Part shown: one piece after another, positions 18,417-26,023 of the stretch
Layout: each line of letters begins with the position of its first letter
Numbering within the stretch: the stretch's first letter is position 1
Source: an uncultured Alphaproteobacteria bacterium
GTDB taxonomy: Bacteria > Pseudomonadota > Alphaproteobacteria > CAAHEQ01 > UBA3637
Assembly (NCBI GenBank): GCA_944393195.1
Contig: CALXZG010000008.1
Location: forward strand, 1 to 51,657
Length of the DNA: 51,657 nucleotides
Reading direction: 5' to 3'
The notes under the pieces: model-generated
What the model saw: only the letters and a program-made list of their open reading frames with translations
What the model was told of the DNA's origin: nothing
The model's database searches: none
Translations under genes and position numbers: made by a program

Positions 18417-18576
18417 GTCATTTTTATGATAAAACAGATAGAAAACAGGGAAATAAATCGCTTTCGCTTCATCCGCGCGAATGACTTTTTTCACAGGGAA
18501 TGTATTTTTTCGTTGACAACGGGTTCAGAATATGGCAAAGCCTTCAAAAAAAGGATTAACAGACAAAGGAGGATTC

Positions 18577-18939
18577 ATGGTCAAACCGGAATGGGGTTTA
18601 AAAAGAAAATGTTTAAAGTGCGGAACATTCTTTTACGATATGCGAAAAGAAGATTTCGTGTGTCCGAAGTGTGGTGAAGCGTATTCTTTAAACACATATG
18701 AAGATGCCAAAACAAAGCAATTGATGAAGCTGGCCAAAAAAGCGGCACCCAAAATCGATGACGAAAATTTGGATGAAGAAGCTTTATTGCAAATGACCGA
18801 GGATGTTCCGTTGGGGGATGAAGAAATCGGACCGGACGGATTGGACATTCTGGAAGATTCGGATGAAATCAACGAAGGCAGCCCGAATTTAAGCGGCATC
18901 GTCGATAATTTTGACGACGACGATAAAAATGAGCGATAA
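18577..18939 (+). CDS. FYDLN-acid (TIGR02300) family protein
   Basis: The 120-residue protein belongs to a family found mainly in alphaproteobacteria. A zinc-ribbon-like N-terminus (CLKCGTFFYDMRKEDFVCPKCG) replaces the usual FYDLN by FYDM. The second half is very acidic (runs of Asp and Glu). ATG 18577 is the start: AAAGGAGG lies 5 bases upstream, and the family begins with M(A/V)KPE. An in-frame ATG at 18532 precedes that site. The role is unknown. It overlaps the YqgE gene by 11 bases. Confidence 0.85.
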   Translation: MVKPEWGLKRKCLKCGTFFYDMRKEDFVCPKCGEAYSLNTYEDAKTKQLMKLAKKAAPKIDDENLDEEALLQMTEDVPLGDEEIGPDGLDILEDSDEINEGSPNLSGIVDNFDDDDKNER

Positions 18940-19519
18940 AAAGGGCGAATCGTTAGTCGGTTATTTGCTTATCGGCGTTCCCGGCGCCGAGGAAACGGCA
19001 ACGCATCAGGCTGTTATTTATATTTTTGCGCATACGCCGGACGAAGGGGCGATGGGCTTAGTATTGGACACGCCGGTATCGGAGATGGAGGCGCAAGAAT
19101 TTTTGGCGCAACATCATATCCCGCTTCCGACAGGCGGGATTGCATCGTGTCATATCGGGGGAAGTGAAAAAGGATATTTTCTTTTGCATTCAGGTGAATA
19201 CAATCATCCGTTAAGCCAACGGATAACCCCTGATGTTTCCTTAATTACGGTTCACGACATCAGGACTGCCGTTCAAACAGCCTCCATTTGGCAGGACATG
19301 GCCATGGGGGCTGGACCACAACATTGCTTATCTTTTGCCGGATACACCAAATGGGGAAAAGGGCAGATTGAAGATGAAATTATGGGAAATTTGTGGTTAA
19401 TTGTACCGGCAACAAATACGTTACTGTTCAACACTCCCGCACAGTATCAATGGCAGGAAGCGCTTCGTTCCATCGGAATTGATGCCAACCGATTGTCGGG
19501 ACGATCAGGAAAGGCTTAA
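18929..19519 (+). CDS. YqgE/AlgH family protein (DUF179)
   Basis: The 196-residue protein shows the family features GYLLIGVPGAEET, VIYIFAHTPDEGAMGLVLDTP, a GGIASCHIGGSEKGYFLLHS segment and SFAGYTKWGKGQIEDEI. The biochemical function of the family is not settled. ATG 18929 (MSDKKGES) is chosen over 18911. Neither has a clear ribosome site, and coupling to the overlapping FYDLN gene may drive translation. A membrane-anchored glycosyltransferase follows 2 bases downstream. Confidence 0.86.
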   Translation: MSDKKGESLVGYLLIGVPGAEETATHQAVIYIFAHTPDEGAMGLVLDTPVSEMEAQEFLAQHHIPLPTGGIASCHIGGSEKGYFLLHSGEYNHPLSQRITPDVSLITVHDIRTAVQTASIWQDMAMGAGPQHCLSFAGYTKWGKGQIEDEIMGNLWLIVPATNTLLFNTPAQYQWQEALRSIGIDANRLSGRSGKA

Positions 19520-19521
19520 AC

Positions 19522-20664
19522 ATGCGACACACCTATTTCAAAATCGGAATCAAAATCGGTATCGGCGTGATGATTTTGTTGGGAATAGTGTGGGGATGGG
19601 CTTTTTTATCCCGTCCGACGGTTTCGGTTGTCATGCCGACATATAATCGCGCGGGTTTATTGCCGAGGGCGATCGAATCGATATTAGCGCAAACATATGA
19701 TGATTTTGAATTTATTATCGTAGACGACGGATCGGAGGATAATTCGGCGGAAATATTGGAATCCTATGCCGCAATGGATGATCGGATCCGGATTCTGTAC
19801 AATGACCGAAACAGAGGAATATCCTATTCCCGCAATAAAGGAAACGAGGCGGCACGGGGGAAATACATTGCCATCATGGACAGCGATGACATTGCCATGC
19901 CGGACAGGTTAGCGGTATCGGTTGCCTATTTGGAAAATCATCCGGATATCACGGCCGTTAATTCTATTTACACCAAAACGACGACGGACAAAGTGAACAA
20001 CTGGGTTCCGCCAAAGCGGTTGGAAATATTAATGAATATTGGAAACTATTACACACATCCGGCGTTAATTCGGCGTGACTTTCTGGTTCAAAATCATATT
20101 CGATATGACGAATCGTTTGTGAGTTCGGAAGATTATGATTTATGGCGTCAGATTATTTTTGCCGGCGGTCAATTGGACATGATTAATAAACCGCTCATGA
20201 TTATCCGGCGGCATCGAACCAATTCAAATGCTTATTATGATGCTATTGTCAGTAATCGTAAAAAAGTCAGCGCACAATTTTTAGCTCGCTTCGGTATCGC
20301 GGAAGAAGAAATACCGCTTGGCAGATGTCATCTGTTAGGGTTAATGCAACAAAAAAATCCCAAATACGGGCTGGTGGATCAAGACGCCCTTGAATTCACA
20401 TACAAAAAAGAATGTACGGAAGAAAACTTACCAGACGGAACGTTATATATAAAGCATAGCGATTATCTGGATCATTTTATTCCGGATGGGTTGGACGGAT
20501 ATCGTCGCGAAAGTACCGGTGAACGGGCCACAATTTTATATCGGGGACCGTATAAATTGGTGTTATTATGGGAAGACGGGCGTGAGGAAACCTTTTTAGC
20601 CCAAGAAAATTCGTGGGGATTACAAAACGTTCCGGATGAAAACAGCAATGAAAACAATGAATAA
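19522..20664 (+). CDS. Membrane-anchored GT2 glycosyltransferase with C-terminal extra domain
   Basis: The 380-residue protein has one N-terminal membrane segment (about 8-30), then a GT-A domain (VSVVMPTYNRAGLLPRAIESIL, VDDGSEDNS, MDSDDIAMP as the metal site, SSEDYDLWRQI as the acceptor-side motif). A C-terminal stretch of about 100 residues ends in a beta-rich LVLLWEDGREETFLAQE. The same three-part layout recurs in the gene at 32465-33577. It may face the cytoplasm from a membrane anchor. The product glycan is unknown. An inverted repeat overlaps its stop codon (20661-20687). Confidence 0.8.
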   Translation: MRHTYFKIGIKIGIGVMILLGIVWGWAFLSRPTVSVVMPTYNRAGLLPRAIESILAQTYDDFEFIIVDDGSEDNSAEILESYAAMDDRIRILYNDRNRGISYSRNKGNEAARGKYIAIMDSDDIAMPDRLAVSVAYLENHPDITAVNSIYTKTTTDKVNNWVPPKRLEILMNIGNYYTHPALIRRDFLVQNHIRYDESFVSSEDYDLWRQIIFAGGQLDMINKPLMIIRRHRTNSNAYYDAIVSNRKKVSAQFLARFGIAEEEIPLGRCHLLGLMQQKNPKYGLVDQDALEFTYKKECTEENLPDGTLYIKHSDYLDHFIPDGLDGYRRESTGERATILYRGPYKLVLLWEDGREETFLAQENSWGLQNVPDENSNENNE

Positions 20665-20687
20665 TACAAAAACCCCCATTGTATTAT
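20661..20687 (+). repeat. Inverted repeat at the glycosyltransferase stop codon
   Basis: ATAATACAA (20661-20669) pairs perfectly with TTGTATTAT (20679-20687) across a 9-base loop, covering the stop codon. No U-run follows directly, so it could be an mRNA-stabilising hairpin or a weak terminator. Confidence 0.5.
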
Positions 20688-20729
20688 CAAAAAATATGTA
20701 ATTTTTTTCAATTTTCATAAATCAATATG

Positions 20730-20758
20730 TTGACAAAAGAAAAAAAATATGATAATGT
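20730..20758 (+). promoter_or_regulatory. Promoter of a small-RNA candidate
   Basis: The perfect TTGACA (20730-20735) is followed by GATAAT (spacer 15) or TAATGT (spacer 17, ending 20758). Confidence 0.6.
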
Positions 20759-20764
20759 GTCATC

Positions 20765-20853
20765 GTTACCGTCAAGGTGACCAAGATATTCGCATTATTA
20801 GTCTCCCTATGTCTCGCGGATATCTTGGGAAAGGGGACACTCCCCCTTTTTTG
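20765..20853 (+). ncRNA. Candidate small RNA, about 88 nt
   Basis: Between the glycosyltransferase and lexA lies a free-standing unit with no reading frame. Hairpin 1 (GTTACC/GGTGAC, 20765-20781) is followed by a 9-bp stem CCAAGATAT/ATATCTTGG (20781-20789 with 20820-20828) whose 30-base loop holds GTCTCCCTATGTCTC. The unit ends in an AAGGGG/CCCCTT terminator with six U (20831-20852). A strong promoter precedes it. The C/U-rich loop resembles the target-binding loops of trans-acting sRNAs. No known family is recognised. Confidence 0.55.
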
Positions 20854-20872
20854 TTCCCTTTCCATTTTTTAT

Positions 20873-20899
20873 ATCCCCGCTTTCGGCAGGGATTTTTTG
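20873..20899 (+). terminator. Second rightward terminator between the sRNA candidate and lexA
   Basis: ATCCC/GGGAT with an inner GC/GC pair is followed by TTTTTT on the plus strand. It lies 26 bases from the lexA stop and backs up the sRNA terminator against readthrough into convergent lexA. Confidence 0.6.
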
Positions 20900-20924
20900 T
20901 TATTTGATGCACCGCATATGCGAT

Positions 20925-21566
20925 CTAATACTCCCGCATCAAACCGACCAAAACACCTTGAATTTCAACACGATCCGCACTAAAAATCCGTGTTTGATAA
21001 ACCGGATTGGCCGGTTCCAGGGCCACCGAACTCCCACGTGTCCACAACCGTTTCAAAGTCACCTCGTACCCATCAATCAAAGCGACGACAATTTTACCGT
21101 CCGGAACCCGACTCATCCGTTTAATAATAACGGTATCCCCGTCCACAATACCGGCATCCTTCATCGAATCGCCTTCCACCGTCAACGCATAGTGTTCCCC
21201 TACCCCGGTCATTTGGGGCGGAACACAAACCGTTTCGGCGGTTGCAACGGCTTCTATCGGCAAACCGGCCGCGATTTTACCGCACAACGGGATAATACGG
21301 TTGTTTTCATGACTGATCGTCTTAAACGAGGGCGGCACCGAATGTTTGTCTGACATAGGTAAAGAGACAACCTCCAAAGCGCGAGCCCGATTCGGCAGAC
21401 GGCGGATAAACCGACGCGATTCCAGCCCGGAAATCAGACGATGAATACTGGATTTAGATTTCAACCCCATTTTTTGGCGCATTTCATCAAATGACGGAGA
21501 AATCCCCGTTTTTTGAATGGTTTCATCTATAAAAGTCAACAAGGTAAGCTGTTTCGGCGTTAACAT
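20925..21566 (-). CDS. lexA: LexA repressor
   Basis: The 213-residue SOS repressor has an N-terminal winged helix (MLTPKQLTLLTFIDETIQKTG, SSIHRLISGLESRRFIRR) and a self-cleaving S24 domain. The cleavage bond is Ala100-Gly101 in KIAAGLPIE. The catalytic Ser134 is in EGDSM and Lys172 in VTLKRL. RecA-stimulated cleavage lifts repression of repair genes. AAGGAG precedes the ATG. A GTTC-N7-GTAC sequence 25 bases upstream fits the direct-repeat LexA operators of alphaproteobacteria, implying autoregulation. Confidence 0.95.
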   Translation of the reverse strand: MLTPKQLTLLTFIDETIQKTGISPSFDEMRQKMGLKSKSSIHRLISGLESRRFIRRLPNRARALEVVSLPMSDKHSVPPSFKTISHENNRIIPLCGKIAAGLPIEAVATAETVCVPPQMTGVGEHYALTVEGDSMKDAGIVDGDTVIIKRMSRVPDGKIVVALIDGYEVTLKRLWTRGSSVALEPANPVYQTRIFSADRVEIQGVLVGLMREY

Positions 21567-21590
21567 GTTTTCTCCTTTTGTTTCCGTTTT

Positions 21591-21605
21591 GTTCTTCTTT
21601 TGTAC
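21591..21605. promoter_or_regulatory. Putative LexA operator (SOS box)
   Basis: GTTC (21591-21594), 7 bases, GTAC (21602-21605) upstream of lexA. This matches seven of eight positions of the alphaproteobacterial GTTC-N7-GTTC operator. Confidence 0.45.
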
Positions 21606-21672
21606 AACAAAGGAGGCGGAATTGTCAATGCCTTTTTATCAAAAAAAGAAAAAGATGTTTTTTTGATATTTG

Positions 21673-21701
21673 TTGACAAAAAATCGATTCAATGCTATAT
21701 T
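21673..21701 (+). promoter_or_regulatory. Promoter of nadK
   Basis: Perfect TTGACA (21673-21678), 17 bases, TATATT (21696-21701). The nadK ATG follows at 21728 with AAGGA 7 bases before it. Confidence 0.75.
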
Positions 21702-21727
21702 TGAAAAATACAAACAAGGATGTTGAT

Positions 21728-22507
21728 ATGAAAAAATTATTTTTTATTGAAGACAAGAAAAATATAAAGAGCCGTACGGCTGCAACGGAATTAAAACAAA
21801 GATACGCCGATATCACGGCTGCGCGTTTACGGGACGCGGATACAGTTGTGGTTTTGGGCGGAGACGGCTTTTTATTGCGCACCCTGCCCGGTTTATTGAA
21901 AATGCAGAAGCCTGTTTTCGGGCTTAATTTAGGGCATGTCGGTGCCATGATGAATCCGTATATTCAGGCAGAATCAAATTTACCGGATCGCATTGCGGCA
22001 GCGCAAGCGGTGACCCTGCATCCGTTAGAGGCCGAATGCCTCGATTGGAATGCTAATACGAAATCGGTCTACGCCTTTAACGAGGTTTGTTTAAAAACAC
22101 AAAAACCGCAAATGGCTCATTTGGGCTTAATTAAAACGCCCAAGCCCAGAAAACAAGCCGCTTTATTGCCGGGACAGGTATTGGCCCACACCATTTACGG
22201 AGACGGCGTAATGGTTGCAACACCGATCGGCAGCACGGCATATTACGCGCAAGCCGGCGGCAAACCGTTTTCTTTGACTTCCGGGAAAATCGGCATTCGG
22301 TCCATTTGTGCGGTACCGGATTTATGTGTGAATCATTTGGTTCCGGATACAATGAAAATTACGGTTAGTGTGGATGATTTCATTCGCCGACCGGTGATGA
22401 TGACGGCCGATTCGAAAACGATACGAAATGTTGTTCAATGCCGGATTAAGGTATGTACGCATCAATCCGTGACTTTATTATTAGATCAAAATCGGGTTAG
22501 ATCCTAA
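21728..22507 (+). CDS. nadK: NAD kinase
   Basis: The 259-residue enzyme phosphorylates NAD to NADP in the cytosol. The GGDGFLL motif at 44-50 (catalytic Asp46), NLGHVGAMMN, the FNEVCL region and ATPIGSTAYYAQAGG are all present. ATG 21728 is chosen by ribosome site. The upstream ATG at 21692 lies inside the promoter. It is short compared with E. coli NadK (292 aa) but normal for the alphaproteobacterial form. The gene is monocistronic. Confidence 0.93.
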   Translation: MKKLFFIEDKKNIKSRTAATELKQRYADITAARLRDADTVVVLGGDGFLLRTLPGLLKMQKPVFGLNLGHVGAMMNPYIQAESNLPDRIAAAQAVTLHPLEAECLDWNANTKSVYAFNEVCLKTQKPQMAHLGLIKTPKPRKQAALLPGQVLAHTIYGDGVMVATPIGSTAYYAQAGGKPFSLTSGKIGIRSICAVPDLCVNHLVPDTMKITVSVDDFIRRPVMMTADSKTIRNVVQCRIKVCTHQSVTLLLDQNRVRS

Positions 22508-22580
22508 TATTATTTAGGACTTGAAATCTTTTTTCAAATCAGATAATGTGAAGTCGGTTTAAACAGGTAAAAGGAACAAC

Positions 22581-23588
22581 ATGACAACTTCTGTACTTAT
22601 TACCGGCGGAGCCGGTTTTATCGGGTCACATTTAACAGAGTACTTATCGGCACATTATCCGGATTATCGGCTGATTCATTTAGACAAACTGATGTATCCG
22701 GGATGTGTCAACAATGTCGATATCTGTCGTCGTTTACCTTTTTATTTTTTCGAACACGGGGATGCCGCGACGGAAAAACGGGTGGTTAAGCTTTTCCAAG
22801 AATTTGATATTCGCGGGGTTATTCACTTGGCCGGAATCAATGCATCGGAAGCGACTTTGAATGACCCGAAACCGATGATTGACGGTAACATTCAATGTTT
22901 ACTGACCGTATTAGAGGCTGCGCGACGGCATTGGATGACACCGAACGGACAACCGAAATTGGGGTACAATGATTGTCGTTTTCATGTTGTATCGACGGGA
23001 TTGGTGTACGGACGACAACCGATCGGCACAGTATTAAATGAATCACAGACTTTGGAACCGATAACGTTGTATGCCGCCAGTCAGGCTTCGGCCGAAATGA
23101 TTGCGCGTTCTTTTTATCAGACATACGGCATGCATATTTCTATATCCCGTTTGTCTGCCGTATTCGGACCGCGCCAATTCAACAACCGATTGATACCGGC
23201 AATCACAGAACGAGCTTTGGCCGAAAAAAACTTAATCATGAAAGCCGGCGGACAAACAAAGCAGGATTGGCTTTATATTGACGATTGTGTGCGGGCTTTG
23301 GATATGGTATATCATCATGCCGGTGCCGGACAAATTTACAATATCGGCGCCAATAACGTTTATACGAACCTAGAAATAACACGAGCTATTTGTTCGATTC
23401 TGGATATTAAAAGACCACGCCCCAACGGACGGAAGTACGAAGAGCTTTTACGTTTTTCCGGGGAACCGACAGGTACCGAATGGCAGGTTGCAATGGATTG
23501 TTCCAAAATCAAAAAGGAGCTATCCTGGGAACCGAAAAGCGTTTTTGAGGTCAGTTTAGTAACCACGATTGATAATTATTTAAAATAA
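22581..23588 (+). CDS. NAD-dependent epimerase/dehydratase family protein, RfbB-like but divergent
   Basis: The 335-residue extended SDR resembles dTDP-glucose 4,6-dehydratase in length and order. GGAGFIGSH (9-17) binds NAD, HLAGINASEATLNDP replaces the usual HLAAExHVDRS, and SRLSAVFGPRQ and QDWLYIDDCVRAL follow. The catalytic pair is altered: Tyr164 is followed by Gln168, not Lys (YAASQ for YxxxK), and the STDEVYG of RfbB reads STGLVYG. Either the substrate differs or activity is lost. It is flanked by nadK and tRNA-Pro and stands alone. A sugar-nucleotide role is likely but unproven. Confidence 0.8.
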   Translation: MTTSVLITGGAGFIGSHLTEYLSAHYPDYRLIHLDKLMYPGCVNNVDICRRLPFYFFEHGDAATEKRVVKLFQEFDIRGVIHLAGINASEATLNDPKPMIDGNIQCLLTVLEAARRHWMTPNGQPKLGYNDCRFHVVSTGLVYGRQPIGTVLNESQTLEPITLYAASQASAEMIARSFYQTYGMHISISRLSAVFGPRQFNNRLIPAITERALAEKNLIMKAGGQTKQDWLYIDDCVRALDMVYHHAGAGQIYNIGANNVYTNLEITRAICSILDIKRPRPNGRKYEELLRFSGEPTGTEWQVAMDCSKIKKELSWEPKSVFEVSLVTTIDNYLK

Positions 23589-23591
23589 TGC

Positions 23592-23620
23592 TTGACAAGG
23601 GCGATAAAAAAGTGTAAAAA
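23592..23620 (+). promoter_or_regulatory. Promoter of tRNA-Pro
   Basis: TTGACA (23592-23597), 17 bases, TAAAAA (23615-23620). The start falls about 7 bases before the tRNA. Confidence 0.6.
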
Positions 23621-23633
23621 GCTTTCATCGCAT

Positions 23634-23710
23634 CGGAATGTAGCTCAGCCTGGTAGAGCACTACGTTCGGGACGTAGGGGCCATGGGTTCGAATCCCGTC
23701 ATTCCGACCA
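23634..23710 (+). tRNA. tRNA-Pro (CGG)
   Basis: A full cloverleaf is present: acceptor CGGAATG/CATTCCG, D arm with GCTCAGCCTGGTAGAGC, anticodon stem CTACG/CGTAG around TTCGGGA (anticodon CGG), T arm with GGTTCGAATCC, and an encoded CCA. A promoter precedes it and a terminator follows. Confidence 0.97.
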
Positions 23711-23903
23711 ATGATAAAAAGACCGCCGTTTGGCGGTTTTTTTATGGTTGGATATGGTGGGATGAGAACCCATGGAGAAATGGGTTCGGACGGCGGCGCC
23801 GGCGGGCGGGAGAACGCCGAAAAAAAAAGCCGCCGTAATGTCGAGCGTAGCGAGACAGCCCCTTGCGGGTGAGCGGCAGCGAATAATCCCGTCATTCCGA
23901 CCA
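23692..23903 (+). repeat. 19-bp duplication of the tRNA-Pro 3' end flanking a GC-rich insert
   Basis: The last 19 bases of the tRNA (23692-23710) recur exactly at 23885-23903, 193 bases downstream. Between them lies a GC-rich stretch, unlike the surroundings, with two perfect inverted repeats (GAACCCAT/ATGGGTTC and CGGCGGC/GCCGCCG) and the tRNA terminator. This looks like an attachment-site duplication or a tRNA-linked palindromic element. A minus-strand frame across it (23551-23904) is antisense to the tRNA and not a gene. Confidence 0.65.
23722..23743 (+). terminator. Terminator of tRNA-Pro
   Basis: ACCGCC/GGCGGT with a 4-base loop (23722-23737), followed by seven U. Confidence 0.85.
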
Positions 23904-23907
23904 TTAT

Positions 23908-23940
23908 AACTTCCTAATAATTCAGGAAGTTCTTATTTTT
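23908..23940 (+). terminator. Hairpin with U-rich tail after the duplicated tRNA end
   Basis: AACTTCCT/AGGAAGTT (23908-23915 with 23924-23931) is followed by CTTATTTTT. Beyond it, up to 24092, I see no gene, only a doubled ATCCGGGCAA (near 23986-24007). Confidence 0.6.
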
Positions 23941-24092
23941 ATACTATCTAAAAAATGACCATAAAAGGCCACAAAAAATAATTAAATCCGGGCAAGATCC
24001 GGGCAAACTATGGGGTACTTCCGAAGTGACCTGTAAAGCAATAGGAACAGAGCAATACCCGATAAAATCGTTATGCAGTTCTAACAGTTATT

Positions 24093-24563
24093 TCAATGCG
24101 TTAGCAAGGGAGATTCATCTTTTAATTTCATATACAAAATGGGATAGGGGTTTCCTTGTTCATCGGTATCGCTTCTGTGATACGGATAAAAACCCATATG
24201 TTCATAAAAACCGCGGGCGGCCGGATTTTGTTCATTCACCGTTAAGGTTCGCACGCCGTATTTTTGTACCCCCTCTTGTATCAATTGTTTGCCGTATCCC
24301 CTGCCCCGCTCTTGGGGTGCAACGAACAGCATTTCAAGTTTGTGATCGGCTATTCCCATAAAAGTGATCGGCGCATCATTTTCATCTGTGGCAACAAGCA
24401 AATGTTCAATCTGAGTTAACGCTTCGGGAACATATTTTTTAATAGCGATAATTTCGGCATCCGATAAGAACGTATGCGTAGCCCGTACCGATGTTTCCCA
24501 TACATTCAATAATTGTGCCAACAACAACGGTGATCGTGTCGGGACTTCCATTATTTTAATCAT
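24093..24563 (-). CDS. GNAT acetyltransferase, YjaB-like
   Basis: The 156-residue N-acetyltransferase has the acetyl-CoA-binding motif VAPQERGRGYGKQLI (Q/RxxGxG/A) near residues 81-95 and a C-terminal NPAARGFYEHMGFYPY. The N-terminal VWETSVRATHTFLSD is typical of the YjaB branch, whose substrate is unknown. The ATG at 24563 has only AAGG two bases upstream, and a second ATG lies at 24551, so the start is uncertain. It stands alone in an accessory stretch behind tRNA-Pro. Confidence 0.82.
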   Translation of the reverse strand: MIKIMEVPTRSPLLLAQLLNVWETSVRATHTFLSDAEIIAIKKYVPEALTQIEHLLVATDENDAPITFMGIADHKLEMLFVAPQERGRGYGKQLIQEGVQKYGVRTLTVNEQNPAARGFYEHMGFYPYHRSDTDEQGNPYPILYMKLKDESPLLTH

Positions 24564-24711
24564 ACCTTATATATATCCATTTTCGGACACAAACGCAAGC
24601 AAAAAACAGTGATTAGCACCGCTAAATCCGAACAAATTTCCAAAACGCATCGGACATGACTTAGTCCACACGCCTATCCTTTCATTTCGATATGAGTAGC
24701 CGTTTTGATTC

Positions 24712-25185
24712 TTAACTGTTTATTTTCAGAACCAAAGTACTACAAACCTCCTGGTAATTTAATTTTTTATAAAAAGTTTTGGCACCGGTATTAAAGCTAT
24801 AAACTTCTAATTCAACCTGAGGAATATTTTCCCGTCGTGCTTTTTGAACGACCGCTTCATGTAACCGGCGACCGATTCCCCTTTTTTTAAATTTTGAACT
24901 GACGGCAATATCATAAATTTTATAATAGGTATCCGCCTGATACACATTATCGATTCTTTTTTCCAACCCGACAGTGACAATACCGGCAATTTGGTCGTTA
25001 ACCAATGCCACAAATCCAAACGTTTTAGGATCTGTTAAAATCCAATTCAGATAGGGTTTAGAAACGGATTTATCGCGAGAAGCAAAGTAATCCGGATTAT
25101 TTTGATAATGTAGACAATTTGATTCATGTAAAATCGTCAGGACATCGTTAAGATGGTGTTTTTGAAAATCAATAATATCAACCAT
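24712..25185 (-). CDS. GNAT acetyltransferase
   Basis: The 157-residue protein is a second, unrelated GNAT enzyme: a helical start (DVLTILHESN), a beta-strand pair, then IAVSSKFKKRGIGRRLHEAVVQKA as the acetyl-CoA-binding motif, followed by VELEVYSFNTGAKTFYKKLNY. It has a strong GGAGG ribosome site. The gene looks AT-richer than housekeeping neighbours, in keeping with acquisition. The substrate could be an amine, a peptide or an antibiotic, and sequence alone does not tell. Confidence 0.82.
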   Translation of the reverse strand: MVDIIDFQKHHLNDVLTILHESNCLHYQNNPDYFASRDKSVSKPYLNWILTDPKTFGFVALVNDQIAGIVTVGLEKRIDNVYQADTYYKIYDIAVSSKFKKRGIGRRLHEAVVQKARRENIPQVELEVYSFNTGAKTFYKKLNYQEVCSTLVLKINS

Positions 25186-25261
25186 TCTCTCCTCCTTTTT
25201 TATAAAACAAAGATAAAATATTTCTGATTAAAAGTCAATTCCGACAAGAAAACTCAACCGG

Positions 25262-25906
25262 TTATATCAGATAGGGACGCGGACAGTGATTAGGATATGT
25301 TGATAAATACCGCCGGAAATTCTTTTGAATAAAGCGATACAGCGTCGGAGACGAAACGCCCAGGCGGCGCGCAATATGAACTTTGGGAATTTGTTGTAAG
25401 AGCATTTGTTCAACTTCCACTTCACGACCGCCAAGCTTAATATTTTTGTTATGACCACCACGCGGCCGACCGAGCTGTCTTCCTTCGGCTTTCAATCGTT
25501 TAAAGGTTTCGCGGGTTCGTTGGGAAATCATTTCACGTTCAATACTGGCGGAAATACTGAACGCAAAGGCCAAAACCTGACTTTGAATATCGACCCCGAG
25601 TTTATATTGCTCTTTCAATGTCCAAACCTGACACCCAACGGTCATACAAGCTTCCAAAAAACTCATCACCTGCATTGAATTACGACCAAATCGGGATAAT
25701 TCCGAAGCGATAATAGTATCCCCTTTTTTGAGTTTTTTAATCAATTGTCCCAATCGACGTTTATGAATAGCCTTGGTGCCGGAAATGGTTTCTTCTATCC
25801 AATGGTTAATCGATAATTCGTTCTTGCGGGCGTACTGTATAATTTCGTACCGTTGATTTTCAACCGTTTGTTTATCCGTACTGACACGAATATATCCGTA
25901 AATCAT
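25262..25906 (-). CDS. Serine recombinase, Mpi-like DNA invertase/resolvase
   Basis: The 214-residue enzyme has a complete resolvase domain: YGYIRVSTDKQTVENQ (nucleophile Ser9), SELSRFGRNSMQVM, the E-helix region SISASIEREMISQRTRE, and RLKAEGRQLGRPRGG. A C-terminal helix-turn-helix (IPKVHIARRLGVSSPTLYRFI) binds the crossover site. The start closely resembles the Mpi master invertase of Bacteroides. GGAGG precedes the ATG. It may invert or resolve DNA nearby. A pair of imperfect inverted motifs flanks 25.92-26.04 kb. Confidence 0.9.
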   Translation of the reverse strand: MIYGYIRVSTDKQTVENQRYEIIQYARKNELSINHWIEETISGTKAIHKRRLGQLIKKLKKGDTIIASELSRFGRNSMQVMSFLEACMTVGCQVWTLKEQYKLGVDIQSQVLAFAFSISASIEREMISQRTRETFKRLKAEGRQLGRPRGGHNKNIKLGGREVEVEQMLLQQIPKVHIARRLGVSSPTLYRFIQKNFRRYLSTYPNHCPRPYLI

Positions 25907-26023
25907 CTTATCCTCCTAGACAATAATTGATCCCGAAAAACCAATTATAACATACTTAAACCTATATCTGGATGAAAAGACAATCCGATTTTTAGTCTAT
26001 TTCTGTGAATCTTTTCGGTTATA

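Noticed and set aside
23551-23904. Minus-strand frame of 117 codons across tRNA-Pro
   Set aside because: It is antisense to the tRNA and its duplicated end. Such frames are a known annotation artefact, and it has no ribosome site.
24026-24361. Frame of 111 codons opposite the first GNAT gene
   Set aside because: It is antisense to a good acetyltransferase and has no domain or ribosome site.
23692-25906. CRISPR array or large genomic island with tyrosine integrase
   Set aside because: No regularly spaced repeats exist in the window, and no tyrosine integrase gene or intact island was found. Only a serine recombinase is present.
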